Of a stretch of 41,229 nt of DNA, positions 9,201 through 18,218 are shown piece by piece (positions within the stretch are counted from its first letter, which is position 1; every line of letters begins with the position of its first letter). This DNA is from Alteromonadaceae bacterium (GTDB lineage Bacteria > Pseudomonadota > Gammaproteobacteria > Enterobacterales > Alteromonadaceae). The DNA is taken from positions 1 through 41,229 of the forward strand of contig JAESPQ010000127.1 of the NCBI GenBank assembly GCA_016765535.1, given 5' to 3'. The translations under genes were made by a program, and so were the position numbers. Below the pieces are notes generated by a model. It had not been told where the DNA came from and did no database searches. It saw only the letters and a list, made by a program, of their open reading frames with translations.

Positions 9201-11463
9201 AAGTTTAGATGCGGGAAAATTGTCCTTAGATAAACAAGCTATTTCGATATCAATAACACAAACAAGAACTGAGGAAGAAACTGTTACGGTAACGAATAGC
9301 GGTACTGCGGTAGCCAATTATAAAGTACGTTTTTTTAAGCCATCAGCATCTTTACCTAATGGACCTTTTCAGCAATCTACTCGTCATATGGGACCCAAAG
9401 ATTTATTAAATCTTGACGCAAGTAAAATTCGCTATTTTCCTAAACAAACTTTGGGAAGTACTAAATTAGTCGATGCAATTAAAACTTTCCCAACCAATAT
9501 TACGTATGGTTGGGGACTCTCTCGCTCATCTGAAGATAATCAATTTTATATTGGTGATATTGTTGAAAATGGGGCCGCAGAAGATAAAATATGGCGATAT
9601 GATACTCAAGGAAATAAAACTGAACAAGGACTTGTTACCCATTTTGGAGGAACGTTTCTTGGTGATTCTACTTTTAATCAACGTACAGGAATGCTCTGGC
9701 AATTAAATGTTGGTGGTGATAATTGTATTTATGAAATCGATACTGCAATAATGGCTGTAACAGGGAATAAAATTTGCCCTGCTTTTGGTACATCGCAACG
9801 AGGGCTTGCATATGACCCTCTCTCAGATACTTTTTATTCGGGCTCTTGGAACGATAGCGTTATTCATCAATTTACCACCGATGGCACTATTATTCGCTCT
9901 ATTAATGTTAGCTTGGCGGTCGCTGGCTTAGCATTTAATGCTAGTTCAGGGCACTTATTTGTTTCGGTTAATCAAGGGCTAAATGATATTGTAATATTAG
10001 ATGCGAATACGGCGACATTAGAAGCGTTAGATGCCATTGATGTGCAATTTGATCTAGATGGTGATGGTGTTCTTAGCGATAAAATAATAATTGAAGCAGG
10101 CCTTGATATAGATTGTGATGGTAATTTATGGTTACTCGATCAAAATCGGCAAGTGGTTGTTGGATTTTCTTCTGCTGAAACCGGTGTTTGTGATTTAACT
10201 CCAGCTTGGTTAACCTCTATTGATGATACACAAACATTAGCTATTGATGGCACGTTCGAGCAGAACTTGAGTGTTGATGCTAATTTGGCCGTTGGTGATT
10301 ACCGTGCAAATATGATTTTTGTCGATGACACGCCATATGTAAGTAAATCTGTTCCCGTTTCATTAACGGTAGCTGAGCCGCAAAATGGTCAACTTGGTTT
10401 TGCTATATCATCTATTGAAGTAAATGAAAATGATACCACTACAATTACCGTTGACCGTACTGATGGTGCTGATTTTGCGATAAGTGTGGATTATGCAACG
10501 ATAGATGGTAGCGCCATTGCTGGACAAGATTATGTTGCAGCGAATGGTACCTTAACTTGGGATGATTTAGACACTGAAAGTAAAACCATTACCATTCAAA
10601 CCAATAAGTTATCCGTGCATAATAATCTCTCTTTCTCACTTGAGTTAATAAACCCGCAAGGAGGGGCTAGTTTAGGTGAACAAAAAGCTGTAAACGTGTC
10701 AATTGTTGATTTACCTAATGGTGTAATAAACTTTGCTGTTTCTAATGTTACTGTAAACGAAAACGATACTACTACAATTACCGTTGACCGTACTGATGGT
10801 GATAATTTTGCAATTAGTGTTGATTATGCAACTATAGATGATAGCGCTATTGTTGGACAAGATTATGTTGCAGCGAATGGCACCTTAACTTGGGGTGATT
10901 TAGACACAGAAAGTAAAACTATTACCATTCAAACTAATAAATTATCCGTGCATAATAATCTGTCTTTCTCACTTGAGTTAGTAAACCCGCAAGGAGGGGC
11001 TAGTTTAGGTGTACAAAAAGCAATTGAAGTGTTTATTATGGATTTACCCAATGGTTTATTACATTTTGCTGCTACCAACGCTACGGTAGAAGAAGAAAAT
11101 ACGATAACATTAACGGTTGAGCGTACTGATGGTGCTAATTTTTCGGTAAGTGTTAACTATGCTACCAGTAACGGTAGTGCTAATGCGGGTACTGAATATA
11201 CGGCAAATTCTGGAACTTTAGTTTGGGAAGATCAAGACACCGCAAGTAAAAACATTACAATCGCAACCAATAAAGTAAAAAAAGATAGTAATTTTTCTGT
11301 CACCTTAAGTCATCCTCAAGGTGGTGCTGAACTAGGTAGTGCAATAACCACGATTGTTAATATTAAAAAGAAACCATCGAGTGGTAGTTTTGGCTTTTTA
11401 TTAATATTTAATATGGTGTTAATTGCTTTTTATCGCAGAAAAAAATCAATTATTACTAGGTAG
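6280..11463 (+). CDS. Large secreted multidomain protein with Calx-beta repeats and a GlyGly-CTERM-like tail
   Basis: This is a 1727-residue exported protein of unknown function. A signal peptide (residues 1-23, ending AKA) precedes a large domain (about 100-550) rich in GxxxYDKRADRWMISQF and GNRNRWGDYAS-like strands that reads as a beta-propeller. Next come two carboxypeptidase-regulatory-like beta domains (553-625, 634-700), a jelly-roll, MAM-like or 'choice-of-anchor' domain (about 739-890, FNGDTFPPADW), a third regulatory-like domain (about 896-960), a second propeller-like region (about 1076-1300) with the calcium-loop-like DLDGDGVLSD, and three Calx-beta domains of 111 residues each (1369-1701). 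The last 28 residues (SSGSFG, hydrophobic helix, RRKK) resemble a GlyGly-CTERM/rhombosortase sorting tail. ATG follows GGAGA with about 10 bases of spacing. No protease catalytic motif was recognised. Adhesin or surface scaffold is only a guess. Confidence 0.85.
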   Translation: MRKVLISVIVFALAGQISVAKASSAPRMNIEVSTSAKVKVSKALRDLPPLQKITPQRKTKLIQSGIPVPGVDVIKEVPNYFRKKKQSLSEDYNDPVLQKTLDTKKRSGNAPTIGVNFEGMQNPQGYVPPDTNGSVGLNHYVQTVNVSIAIWDKAGNQLMQPVGINQLWAGFGGICENNNNGDPIVIYDKRADRWMISQFALADNDNHQCIAVSQTADPTGAYYLYDFPYGVLMNDYPHFGIFGDAYYMGVNQFGPGFSGGGVAAYERNKMLIGAEAQQVVISGEGMTPQVFTPMPLDVDGILPPPADMKELFLTSDSSGSSNLLHIWEMDVDWTNASAATFTHKTSLTVAQYTSPGNAIQPNGIELDGSDIRAMFRTSYRNFNGLGKILFTHNISGTNGQPVARWYQIDIDHNNGNALSVEQQGTFSPDTLLVPSSASRWMASGAMDASGNIAIGYSVADANIFPSIYAATRLANDPVNQLTDEFVLIAGSGSQGPVNRNRWGDYASMSIDPIDDCTFWYTNQYYKSANDSTLTWSTRIASFKIPTCSTGPTGEISGTVTGLESGEVIANATVSAANISTITDNEGKFKLLVPTGDYELSVSRYGWVTMQKPVITVAEDDTITSDFALTVAPKVDIKGVVSDGGGQGWPLYAKVSASVPNDTIVAYTNPETGEYTLSVFAGTSINITARALLSDYSATTQTILPTVANSATSLNISLATNDSCTTKGYQFIEPSFVQHFNGDTFPPADWTVIDDAGNGVIWSSALAGLGNITGTSGDAALANSDAAGPSISADTSLISPVIKVSDINSTTLDFVANYTTFTGQDSVDVDINVDGNGWVNITSLSTGTLNYSEDLSTQLSGATSFQLRWRYYNAVYEWFTSVDDVSIGNSLCEAVSGSWVSGYITDTNTGEPLNNVSITADGIELAKSTKTADDEVLGDGFVSFFMPVDSNLVVSASKYQNKQITATDLSLETPISLDAGKLSLDKQAISISITQTRTEEETVTVTNSGTAVANYKVRFFKPSASLPNGPFQQSTRHMGPKDLLNLDASKIRYFPKQTLGSTKLVDAIKTFPTNITYGWGLSRSSEDNQFYIGDIVENGAAEDKIWRYDTQGNKTEQGLVTHFGGTFLGDSTFNQRTGMLWQLNVGGDNCIYEIDTAIMAVTGNKICPAFGTSQRGLAYDPLSDTFYSGSWNDSVIHQFTTDGTIIRSINVSLAVAGLAFNASSGHLFVSVNQGLNDIVILDANTATLEALDAIDVQFDLDGDGVLSDKIIIEAGLDIDCDGNLWLLDQNRQVVVGFSSAETGVCDLTPAWLTSIDDTQTLAIDGTFEQNLSVDANLAVGDYRANMIFVDDTPYVSKSVPVSLTVAEPQNGQLGFAISSIEVNENDTTTITVDRTDGADFAISVDYATIDGSAIAGQDYVAANGTLTWDDLDTESKTITIQTNKLSVHNNLSFSLELINPQGGASLGEQKAVNVSIVDLPNGVINFAVSNVTVNENDTTTITVDRTDGDNFAISVDYATIDDSAIVGQDYVAANGTLTWGDLDTESKTITIQTNKLSVHNNLSFSLELVNPQGGASLGVQKAIEVFIMDLPNGLLHFAATNATVEEENTITLTVERTDGANFSVSVNYATSNGSANAGTEYTANSGTLVWEDQDTASKNITIATNKVKKDSNFSVTLSHPQGGAELGSAITTIVNIKKKPSSGSFGFLLIFNMVLIAFYRRKKSIITR
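10384..11382 (+). repeat. Three tandem 333-bp units encoding Calx-beta domains
   Basis: Units begin at 10384, 10717 and 11050, each 333 bp (111 codons), and each starts with an Asn-Gly pair. Units 1 and 2 are nearly identical over long stretches in both DNA and protein, for example NENDTTTITVDRTDG and SKTITIQTNKLSVHNNLSFS. Unit 3 is clearly diverged (EEENTITLTVERTDG). The pattern shows an old duplication plus a recent one. Confidence 0.9.
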
Positions 11464-11517
11464 TTATGACTAAATAGTATTGGTTTGTAACTAACGTTAA
11501 GTGATTGAAATATCAGG

Positions 11518-11555
11518 GCGGCTCATAATATTTTTATTATGAGCCGCTTTTATTT
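11518..11555 (+). terminator. Intrinsic terminator after the large secreted protein gene
   Basis: A 13-bp perfect stem is visible: GCGGCTCATAATA (11518-11530), a 4-base loop, then TATTATGAGCCGC (11535-11547). It is followed by the T-rich TTTTATTTTTA. It lies 55 bp after the stop codon and isolates the gene from the downstream lipoprotein gene. Confidence 0.9.
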
Positions 11556-11619
11556 TTATACCGTATAATTAACCTAATATTATCAATAATAGGCCTAACA
11601 AAATTAAGGAGTATCAATC

Positions 11620-11928
11620 ATGAATAGTGGTACTAAAATAATTAGTGTTATTCATAAATTAATTATAACGGCATTTATATTGATTTTAGTAAATAGCTGC
11701 TCGTTTCAAAATGAAAAGAAGATAAAAATGTCAAAAGCAAAAACAGATAAAATAACGAATAGTGTTATTACTTCGACGGTAGCTCCTAATATATCAAAAT
11801 CATTATCAGAGATTAAAAGTATTGAGCAACAGCCTGAAAATAAAGAAATACGAATAGTACCCAATTATTTTCTAGAGAAACAAAAAGTAAAAACAAGTAG
11901 TGAAAAATCAAAAGAAAAAAAGCATTAA
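11620..11928 (+). CDS. Small lysine-rich lipoprotein, unknown function
   Basis: This is a 102-residue predicted lipoprotein. The N-terminus has a basic start, a hydrophobic core (LIITAFILILVN) and a lipobox ending in VNSC (Cys at about residue 27). The mature part is short, highly charged, rich in Lys/Ser/Glu and probably disordered. AAGGAG stands upstream of the ATG at a normal distance. I do not recognise the family. Its segment VPNYFLEKQK resembles VPNYFRKKKQ in the N-terminal part of the large secreted protein encoded just upstream, which might hint at a linked role; that is inference. It has its own transcription space, since a strong terminator precedes it. Confidence 0.7.
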   Translation: MNSGTKIISVIHKLIITAFILILVNSCSFQNEKKIKMSKAKTDKITNSVITSTVAPNISKSLSEIKSIEQQPENKEIRIVPNYFLEKQKVKTSSEKSKEKKH

Positions 11929-11935
11929 TTACTGA

Positions 11936-11968
11936 GTAACTTTTTTAATCTGCTTTATTAAAAGTTAC
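11936..11968. terminator. AT-rich hairpin after the small lipoprotein gene
   Basis: GTAACTTTT (11936-11944) pairs with AAAAGTTAC (11960-11968), starting 8 bases after the lipoprotein stop. There is no clear T-run on the plus side, so its strength as a terminator is doubtful. Confidence 0.35.
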
Positions 11969-12056
11969 AAATCACAAAAAAAACCAATAAAATCAACCGA
12001 TAAAAAGTCTCTTTTGTTTGTTTTTTAGTATCAATAAAAATAAATCAATAAAAAAC

Positions 12057-12084
12057 TTGATACTGTACGATTGTACAGTATACT
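12057..12084 (+). promoter_or_regulatory. SOS-controlled recA promoter with LexA box
   Basis: A LexA box TACTGTACGATTGTACAGTA (12061-12080) has the CTGT-N8-ACAG core. It overlaps a sigma-70 promoter: -35 TTGATA (12057-12062), a 16-bp spacer and -10 TATACT (12079-12084). From my knowledge of the E. coli recA promoter the arrangement is almost the same. LexA binding would block RNA polymerase until DNA damage triggers LexA cleavage. It lies 65 bp upstream of the recA ATG. Confidence 0.95.
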
Positions 12085-12149
12085 TGTTTCATCAAGTCGA
12101 AATTGACTAACACAATACTCATAACTACTAATCAACGTTTGGAATTATC

Positions 12150-13175
12150 ATGGATCAAAATAAAGAAAAAGCATTAAGTGCAGCATTAAGTCAAATTGAA
12201 CGTCAATTTGGTAAAGGTTCAATTATGAAGCTTGGTGATAATACCACGATGGATGTAGAAACTATTTCTACAGGATCTTTAGGTTTAGATATTGCGTTAG
12301 GTGCAGGTGGATTACCACTGGGGCGTATTGTTGAAGTATATGGTCCAGAGTCTAGTGGGAAAACCACGTTGACGTTAGAAGTTATTGCTGAAGCCCAGCG
12401 CAATGGAAAAATATGTGCCTTTATAGATGCAGAGCATGCGCTTGATCCTATTTATGCTGAAAAATTGGGAGTAGATATTAATGAACTATTAATTTCACAA
12501 CCAGATACTGGTGAACAAGCATTAGAGATTTGTGACATGTTAACCCGCTCTGGTGCCGTTGATGTTATTGTGGTTGATTCAGTTGCTGCCCTTACCCCAA
12601 AAGCAGAAATAGAGGGTGATATCGGCGATTCTCACATGGGGCTTGCCGCCAGAATGATGAGTCAGGCAATGCGCAAAATGACCGGTAATTTGAAAAAATC
12701 AAATACTATGTTGATTTTTATTAACCAAATACGGATGAAAATTGGCGTAATGTTTGGTAACCCAGAAACTACTACTGGCGGTAATGCGTTGAAATTTTAC
12801 GCTTCTGTGCGTTTAGATATTCGTCGTATTGGTGCGGTTAAAAGTGGCGATGAAATTATCGGTAATGAAACTCGTGTAAAAGTGGTTAAAAACAAAATTG
12901 CGCCACCATTTAAACAAGCTGAATTTCAAATTTTATACGGTGAAGGGATCAACAGCTTAGGTGAGTTAATTGATTTGGGTGTTAAAAATGGCTTTGTTGA
13001 AAAAGCGGGTGCTTGGTATAGCTGCAATGGTGAGCGTATTGGTCAAGGTAAGGCGAATTCCACTCAATATTTAAAAGATCACCCTGAAATGGCTAAGGAT
13101 GTAGATACTAAATTACGTGATTTATTTTTGAATAAAACTAAAAAAGCAGAGAAAGAAGAAGTTGTTACCGAATAA
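12150..13175 (+). CDS. recA: Recombinase A
   Basis: This ATP-dependent strand-exchange protein is the LexA co-protease that triggers the SOS response. It has 341 residues. It shows Walker [10 protein letters not shown] (about 66-74), Walker [11 protein letters not shown], the L1/L2 loop region with [20 protein letters not shown] and [17 protein letters not shown], and an acidic C-terminal tail. A LexA-controlled promoter stands upstream and a terminator directly downstream, so it is a single-gene transcription unit. recX, which follows recA in many gammaproteobacteria, is absent here, and cinA/pncC is absent upstream. Confidence 0.98.
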   Translation: MDQNKEKALSAALSQIERQFGKGSIMKLGDNTTMDVETISTGSLGLDIALGAGGLPLGRIVEVYGPESSGKTTLTLEVIAEAQRNGKICAFIDAEHALDPIYAEKLGVDINELLISQPDTGEQALEICDMLTRSGAVDVIVVDSVAALTPKAEIEGDIGDSHMGLAARMMSQAMRKMTGNLKKSNTMLIFINQIRMKIGVMFGNPETTTGGNALKFYASVRLDIRRIGAVKSGDEIIGNETRVKVVKNKIAPPFKQAEFQILYGEGINSLGELIDLGVKNGFVEKAGAWYSCNGERIGQGKANSTQYLKDHPEMAKDVDTKLRDLFLNKTKKAEKEEVVTE

Positions 13176-13212
13176 CTTTATTTGGTGGAAAAACGCTGTT
13201 ATTAAATGTTAT

Positions 13213-13239
13213 AAAACCACTGCTTGTCAGTGGTTTTTT
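13213..13239 (+). terminator. Intrinsic terminator of recA
   Basis: AAAACCACTG (13213-13222), a 5-base loop, then CAGTGGTTTT (13228-13237) and further T residues. It lies about 38 bp after the recA stop. Confidence 0.92.
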
Positions 13240-13286
13240 GTTATAAATTTTAACTGTAGTCTTATTTTATAAAATAAAAAGCATTT

Positions 13287-13335
13287 AGACGTCTATACGT
13301 TTAGATGTTGACATAGCTAGAAATCTAAGTAATAT
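13287..13335 (+). promoter_or_regulatory. metA promoter with five tandem MetJ boxes
   Basis: Five contiguous 8-bp met boxes run from 13287 to 13326: AGACGTCT (perfect consensus), ATACGTTT (6/8), AGATGTTG (5/8), ACATAGCT (4/8) and AGAAATCT (6/8). They cover the promoter -35 TTGACA (13308-13313). A 16-bp spacer leads to -10 TAATAT (13330-13335). In known systems MetJ binds such arrays cooperatively with S-adenosylmethionine as corepressor. The sequence predicts repression of metA, and perhaps metH behind it, when methionine/SAM is plentiful. Confidence 0.9.
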
Positions 13336-13408
13336 TAAATCTCTCATTTTATTTGCGTTGATATTCGTGTTTTTTAGCTGTTTTATCAAATTATTTAGGT
13401 TTAATCTC

Positions 13409-14347
13409 ATGCCCATTAAAATTCCTGACCAGCTACCAGCATTAGATATTCTTGGTGATGAAAATATTTTTGTGATGTCTGAATACCGAGCAATTAATCA
13501 AGATATTCGTCCAATGAAAGTCGCTATTTTGAATTTGATGCCGAATAAAATTGAGACAGAAGTACAAATATTGCGGATGCTTTCAAATACGCCATTACAG
13601 GTAAATATTGATTTAATTCGTATTCATAATGAAGCATCTAAAAATACCCCGAAAGAACATTTAGAAAATTTTTATCGCTTGTTCGATGATGTAAAAAACG
13701 AGCAATACGATGGTTTGATCATTACTGGTGCACCTTTAGCTTTACTTGATTATAGTGAAGTAACCTTTTGGGATAAAATTTGTCAAGTATTTGACTGGGC
13801 TGAAAAAAATGTTACCTCAACAATGTTTTCTTGTTGGGCTGCACATGCTGCTTTATATTATCATTATGGTATTAATCGCCATTTGCGACCTAAAAAATTA
13901 TCGGGGATATTTAAACATTTTCCAACCGATAGTAAAGAGCTGTTAACGCGTGGCTTTGATGAAAGCTTTAACGTGCCACATTCTCGTTATGGTTATATAG
14001 ACAAAGCTGATTATTTAAGTGTGCCACATATCAAAGTTTTAGCTGAATCTAAACAAGCAGGTGTTTATTTGGCGGCAAGCAAAAATAAACAACAAGTGTA
14101 TTTAACAGGACATCCTGAATACGATACTACCACCTTACATGATGAATATTTACGCGATCTCAATGCCTTAACCACTGAAGCTAAAATGCCCGAAAATTAC
14201 TACCAAGAAAATAATGCTAATTCAACGCCTAAAAATTCATGGCGCAGTCACGGTAGTCTATTATTTACTAACTGGCTCAATTATTACGTTTATCAAATAA
14301 CCCCATATCAGCTTGGTACCAAAAGTATTAAAACCGTGCATCCTTAG
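13409..14347 (+). CDS. metA: Homoserine O-succinyltransferase (or O-acetyltransferase) MetA
   Basis: This enzyme acylates homoserine, the first committed step of methionine synthesis. From the ATG at 13409 the product has 312 residues beginning MPIKIPDQLPA, which matches the family N-terminus; an upstream in-frame start at 13358 would add 17 non-conserved hydrophobic residues and is rejected. The catalytic cysteine is Cys142 in MFSCWAAHAAL, the same number as in E. coli. The His-Glu motif TGHPEYD and the C-terminal SWRSHGSLLFTNWLNYYVYQ are present. Succinyl or acetyl preference cannot be settled by eye. A MetJ-box promoter lies upstream and metH follows on the same strand with only 81 bp between. 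Confidence 0.96.
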   Translation: MPIKIPDQLPALDILGDENIFVMSEYRAINQDIRPMKVAILNLMPNKIETEVQILRMLSNTPLQVNIDLIRIHNEASKNTPKEHLENFYRLFDDVKNEQYDGLIITGAPLALLDYSEVTFWDKICQVFDWAEKNVTSTMFSCWAAHAALYYHYGINRHLRPKKLSGIFKHFPTDSKELLTRGFDESFNVPHSRYGYIDKADYLSVPHIKVLAESKQAGVYLAASKNKQQVYLTGHPEYDTTTLHDEYLRDLNALTTEAKMPENYYQENNANSTPKNSWRSHGSLLFTNWLNYYVYQITPYQLGTKSIKTVHP

Positions 14348-14366
14348 GGTGGATCATAAACTTGTG

Positions 14367-14393
14367 TAGAACCTAGACCATAGAACCTAGAAC
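14367..14393. repeat. Family B short repeat between metA and metH
   Basis: Two direct copies of TAGAACCTAGA are seen 15-16 bp apart in the metA-metH gap. They are the same unit as at 3467-3502 and 30451-30472. No T-run follows, so it is not an obvious terminator, and readthrough from metA into metH remains possible. Confidence 0.7.
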
Positions 14394-14428
14394 TTAAGCC
14401 TTTACGAATAAAATCAGCGGAAATATCA

Positions 14429-17400
14429 ATGAAAAAATCAGCTTCTTACACCTTGTTTGAACAACAGTTAGCCAAAAACATTTTAATTTTAGACGGTGCT
14501 ATGGGTACTATGATCCAAGCGCATAAATTTGAAGAAGCGGATTATCGCGGCGAACGTTTTGCTAATTGGCAATGCGATGTTAAGGGTAATAATGATTTAC
14601 TAGTATTAAGCCAACCCGAATGTATTAAAACTATTCATCGTCAATACCTTGAGGCGGGTGCGGATATATTAGAAACCAATACTTTTAATTCGACTACTAT
14701 CGCGATGGCCGATTATGAAATGGAAGCGCTGAGTGGTGAAATTAATCTTGTTGCAGCACAATTAGCTCGCGAAGTTGCAGATGAATTTACACTTAAAAAT
14801 CCAGACAAGCCGCGTTTTGTCGCGGGCGTATTAGGACCAACGAATCGCACTTGTTCTATTTCGCCTGATGTTAACGACCCTGCCTTTCGTAATGTTAGTT
14901 TTGATGAATTAAAAGATGCTTATATCGAGTCAACCACCGCATTAATTCAAGGTGGATCAGACTTGATCATGATCGAAACCATTTTTGATACGTTAAATGC
15001 CAAAGCTGCTATTTTTGCGGTAGAAACAGTATTTGAACAATTACAAATACGTTTGCCTGTAATGATCTCTGGCACCATTACCGATGCTTCTGGGCGCACA
15101 TTATCAGGGCAAACTACCGAGGCATTTTATAATTCATTACGCCATGCGAAGCCTATTTCGTTTGGTTTAAACTGTGCATTAGGCCCCGTTGAGTTACGTC
15201 AATATATTGAAGAATTAAGTCGTATTAGTGATGCCGCGGTATCGGCACATCCCAATGCAGGTTTACCTAATGCTTTTGGTGAATATGACTTTACTGTCGC
15301 AGATATGAATGAGCATATCGAAGAATGGGCACAGTCAGGTTTTTTAAATATTGTTGGTGGTTGTTGCGGTACCACACCTGCGCATATTAAAGGTATGGCA
15401 GATACCGTTGCAGCATTAGCCGAAAAAGGCATTAAGCCGCGAAAAATTCAGCCGCGTGAAATTGCTTGTCGTTTATCTGGCTTAGAAGTATTAACCATCA
15501 AAGCGGATTCGTTGTTTGTTAACGTTGGTGAGCGTACTAATGTTACTGGATCGGCAATGTTTAAACGTTTGATCATGGCAGAAGATTACGACCAAGCGAT
15601 TGCAGTAGCTTTACAGCAAGTGGAAAATGGCGCGCAAATCATCGATATCAACATGGATGAAGGCATGCTTGATTCAAAAACGGCGATGGTGCGTTTTTTG
15701 AACTTAATTGCAGGTGAGCCAGATATCGCCAAAGTGCCCATTATGATCGACTCGTCTAAATGGGATATTTTAGAAGCAGGGCTTAAATGTATTCAAGGCA
15801 AAGGTGTTGTTAATTCTATTAGCTTAAAAGAAGGTGAAGAAAACTTTCGTCACCAAGCCGAATTATTACGCCGTTATGGTGCTGCGGTTATCGTTATGGC
15901 ATTTGATGAAGAAGGTCAGGCAGACACCCGAAAACGTAAATTTAAAATATGTCAGCGTGCTTATAAAATTTTAGTGGATGAAATTGGCTTTCCTGCCGAA
16001 GATATTATTTTTGACCCTAATATTTTTGCTGTTGCCACAGGTATTGATGAACATAATAATTATGCGGTAGATTTTATTGAAGCCGTTGCCGATATTAAAC
16101 AAAATTTACCGCATGCGATGATCTCTGGCGGTGTCTCTAATGTTTCTTTTTCGTTTCGTGGTAATAATCCAGTGCGCGAAGCTATTCATGCGGTATTTTT
16201 ATATCATGCGATAAAAAATGGCATGGATATGGGCATTGTTAATGCGGGACAATTGGCTATTTATTCTTCTATTCCCGACGATTTACGTTTAGCAGTAGAA
16301 GATGTTATTCAAAATAGTGATGATGGTGCTACCGAACGCTTGCTTGATGTTGCAGAGCAATATCGCGGTCAAGCAGGTAGTCAAAATAGTAAAACTGATT
16401 TGGCATGGCGCGAGTTACCCATTAATAAGCGTTTATCGCACTCTTTAGTAAAAGGTATTAATGAGTTTATTATTGAAGATACCGAAGAAGCACGTTTAGC
16501 GGCAAAAAGACCTTTAGATGTTATTGAAGGCCCCTTAATGGATGGCATGAATGTGGTAGGTGATTTATTTGGTGCAGGCGAAATGTTTTTACCGCAAGTG
16601 GTTAAATCTGCACGGGTAATGAAACAAGCTGTAGCGCATTTAAATCCGTTTATTGAAGCGGGAAAAACAGAAATCAGCTCTAATGGTAAAATATTATTAG
16701 CAACCGTTAAAGGCGATGTGCATGATATAGGTAAAAATATTGTCGGGGTAGTTTTGCAATGTAATAACTATGAAATTATCGATTTAGGCGTAATGGTGTC
16801 ATGTGAAAAAATATTGCAAGTAGCGCGTGACGAACAAGTGGATATTATTGGTTTGTCGGGTTTGATCACACCGTCTTTAGATGAAATGGTACATGTTGCC
16901 AAAGAAATGAAACGACAAAATTTTGAGCTGCCTTTATTAATTGGTGGAGCTACAACCTCAAAAGCGCACACTGCAGTAAAAATTGAACCCCAATATGAAA
17001 ACCCTGTGGTGTATGTTTCTAATGCATCGCGTGCGGTTTCTGTGGTCAGTAATTTATTATCAGATGAAAAGCGTCCCGCGTTTATGGCACGCCAAGATGA
17101 TGAATATCAGCGAGTACGTGACCGCCATTATAAAAAAGGACCTCGTTCAACCTTAATTTCGCTTGAGCAAGCACGCGCTAATGCTACGCCAATAAGCTTT
17201 GAAAATTACACGCCTGTTAAACCAAACAAGCTTGGTGTTACGGTAATTGAACAACTTGATTTAAATGTGGTGCGAAATTACATCGATTGGACGCCTTTTT
17301 TCACAACGTGGCAGCTATCGGGAAAATATCCATTAATTTTAAAACATGACGTTGTTGGTGTTGAAGCAACCAACTTATTTAATGATGCCAATGCCATGCT

Positions 17401-18151
17401 TGATGATATTATTAACAATCACAAAATTATTGCGAAAGCGGTATTTGGCTTGTTTCCCGCATATCGTCAAGATGATGATTTGGTGCTATTTAGTGATGAG
17501 CAACACCAAGATGAGTTAATTACCTTACACCAATTGCGTCAACAAGGTAAAAAACCCCAAGTGTCTGCTGGTAAGCCGCAATTTAACCGTTGCTTATCGG
17601 ATTACGTTGCTGATAAAAATTCAGGTATTAATGATTACGTTGGTGCATTTGCAGTCTCCTCTGGTTTTGGTGTCGATGAATTAGTAAAAGTGTATGATGA
17701 CGATAATGATGCTTATAATAGTATTTTATTAAAAGCGGTTGCCGATAGGCTAGCCGAAGCGAGTGCTGAATATCTACATGAACAAATTCGCAAAAATTAC
17801 TGGGGTTATGCTGTTGATGAAAACCTAGCAAATGATGATTTGATCCGTGAAAAATATCAAGGTATTCGCCCAGCTCCTGGTTATCCTGCTTGTCCTGAAC
17901 ATACAGAAAAAGGCTTATTGTGGGAGCTATTAAATGTTGAAGAAAATATTGGCATGGAACTCACGTCAAGTTATGCAATGTGGCCAGGGGCTGCGGTTAG
18001 TGGTTGGTATTTTGCACACCCAGATTGCAAATATTTTGCGGTCGCAAAAATAGCAAAAGATCAGGTTGAAGATTATGCTCAACGAACAGAGATGACATTA
18101 GCACAAGCTGAGCGTTGGTTGTCAGCTAATCTTGATTATGAGCCTGAGTGA
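14429..18151 (+). CDS. metH: Cobalamin-dependent methionine synthase
   Basis: This enzyme transfers the methyl group of 5-methyltetrahydrofolate to homocysteine through methylcobalamin. The 1240 residues contain all four modules. The homocysteine-binding barrel has zinc ligands Cys249 (GLNCALG) and Cys312/Cys313 (GGCCGTT). The pterin-binding barrel (about 355-620) has [12 protein letters not shown]. The cap and B12-binding domain carry the DxHxxG cobalamin motif with His765 (GDVHDIGKN). The C-terminal AdoMet reactivation domain has [12 protein letters not shown]. It follows metA directly with no met box or terminator seen between, which suggests shared transcription. The organism must make or import cobalamin. 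Confidence 0.98.
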   Translation: MKKSASYTLFEQQLAKNILILDGAMGTMIQAHKFEEADYRGERFANWQCDVKGNNDLLVLSQPECIKTIHRQYLEAGADILETNTFNSTTIAMADYEMEALSGEINLVAAQLAREVADEFTLKNPDKPRFVAGVLGPTNRTCSISPDVNDPAFRNVSFDELKDAYIESTTALIQGGSDLIMIETIFDTLNAKAAIFAVETVFEQLQIRLPVMISGTITDASGRTLSGQTTEAFYNSLRHAKPISFGLNCALGPVELRQYIEELSRISDAAVSAHPNAGLPNAFGEYDFTVADMNEHIEEWAQSGFLNIVGGCCGTTPAHIKGMADTVAALAEKGIKPRKIQPREIACRLSGLEVLTIKADSLFVNVGERTNVTGSAMFKRLIMAEDYDQAIAVALQQVENGAQIIDINMDEGMLDSKTAMVRFLNLIAGEPDIAKVPIMIDSSKWDILEAGLKCIQGKGVVNSISLKEGEENFRHQAELLRRYGAAVIVMAFDEEGQADTRKRKFKICQRAYKILVDEIGFPAEDIIFDPNIFAVATGIDEHNNYAVDFIEAVADIKQNLPHAMISGGVSNVSFSFRGNNPVREAIHAVFLYHAIKNGMDMGIVNAGQLAIYSSIPDDLRLAVEDVIQNSDDGATERLLDVAEQYRGQAGSQNSKTDLAWRELPINKRLSHSLVKGINEFIIEDTEEARLAAKRPLDVIEGPLMDGMNVVGDLFGAGEMFLPQVVKSARVMKQAVAHLNPFIEAGKTEISSNGKILLATVKGDVHDIGKNIVGVVLQCNNYEIIDLGVMVSCEKILQVARDEQVDIIGLSGLITPSLDEMVHVAKEMKRQNFELPLLIGGATTSKAHTAVKIEPQYENPVVYVSNASRAVSVVSNLLSDEKRPAFMARQDDEYQRVRDRHYKKGPRSTLISLEQARANATPISFENYTPVKPNKLGVTVIEQLDLNVVRNYIDWTPFFTTWQLSGKYPLILKHDVVGVEATNLFNDANAMLDDIINNHKIIAKAVFGLFPAYRQDDDLVLFSDEQHQDELITLHQLRQQGKKPQVSAGKPQFNRCLSDYVADKNSGINDYVGAFAVSSGFGVDELVKVYDDDNDAYNSILLKAVADRLAEASAEYLHEQIRKNYWGYAVDENLANDDLIREKYQGIRPAPGYPACPEHTEKGLLWELLNVEENIGMELTSSYAMWPGAAVSGWYFAHPDCKYFAVAKIAKDQVEDYAQRTEMTLAQAERWLSANLDYEPE

Positions 18152-18218
18152 TCTACTCTTAAAGTAGAGAGATTAATGCGAAAACATAAAGAACACTTTA
18201 ATTTACAAGGTATGATAA

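Noticed and set aside
8982-9317. 111-residue minus-strand frame inside the large secreted protein gene
   Set aside because: It is an antisense shadow of a continuous 1727-codon gene with clear domains.
13358-13408. Upstream extension of metA (17 extra residues)
   Set aside because: The added residues are hydrophobic and not family-like, overlap the promoter leader, and the ATG at 13409 gives the conserved MPIKIP start with catalytic Cys at 142.
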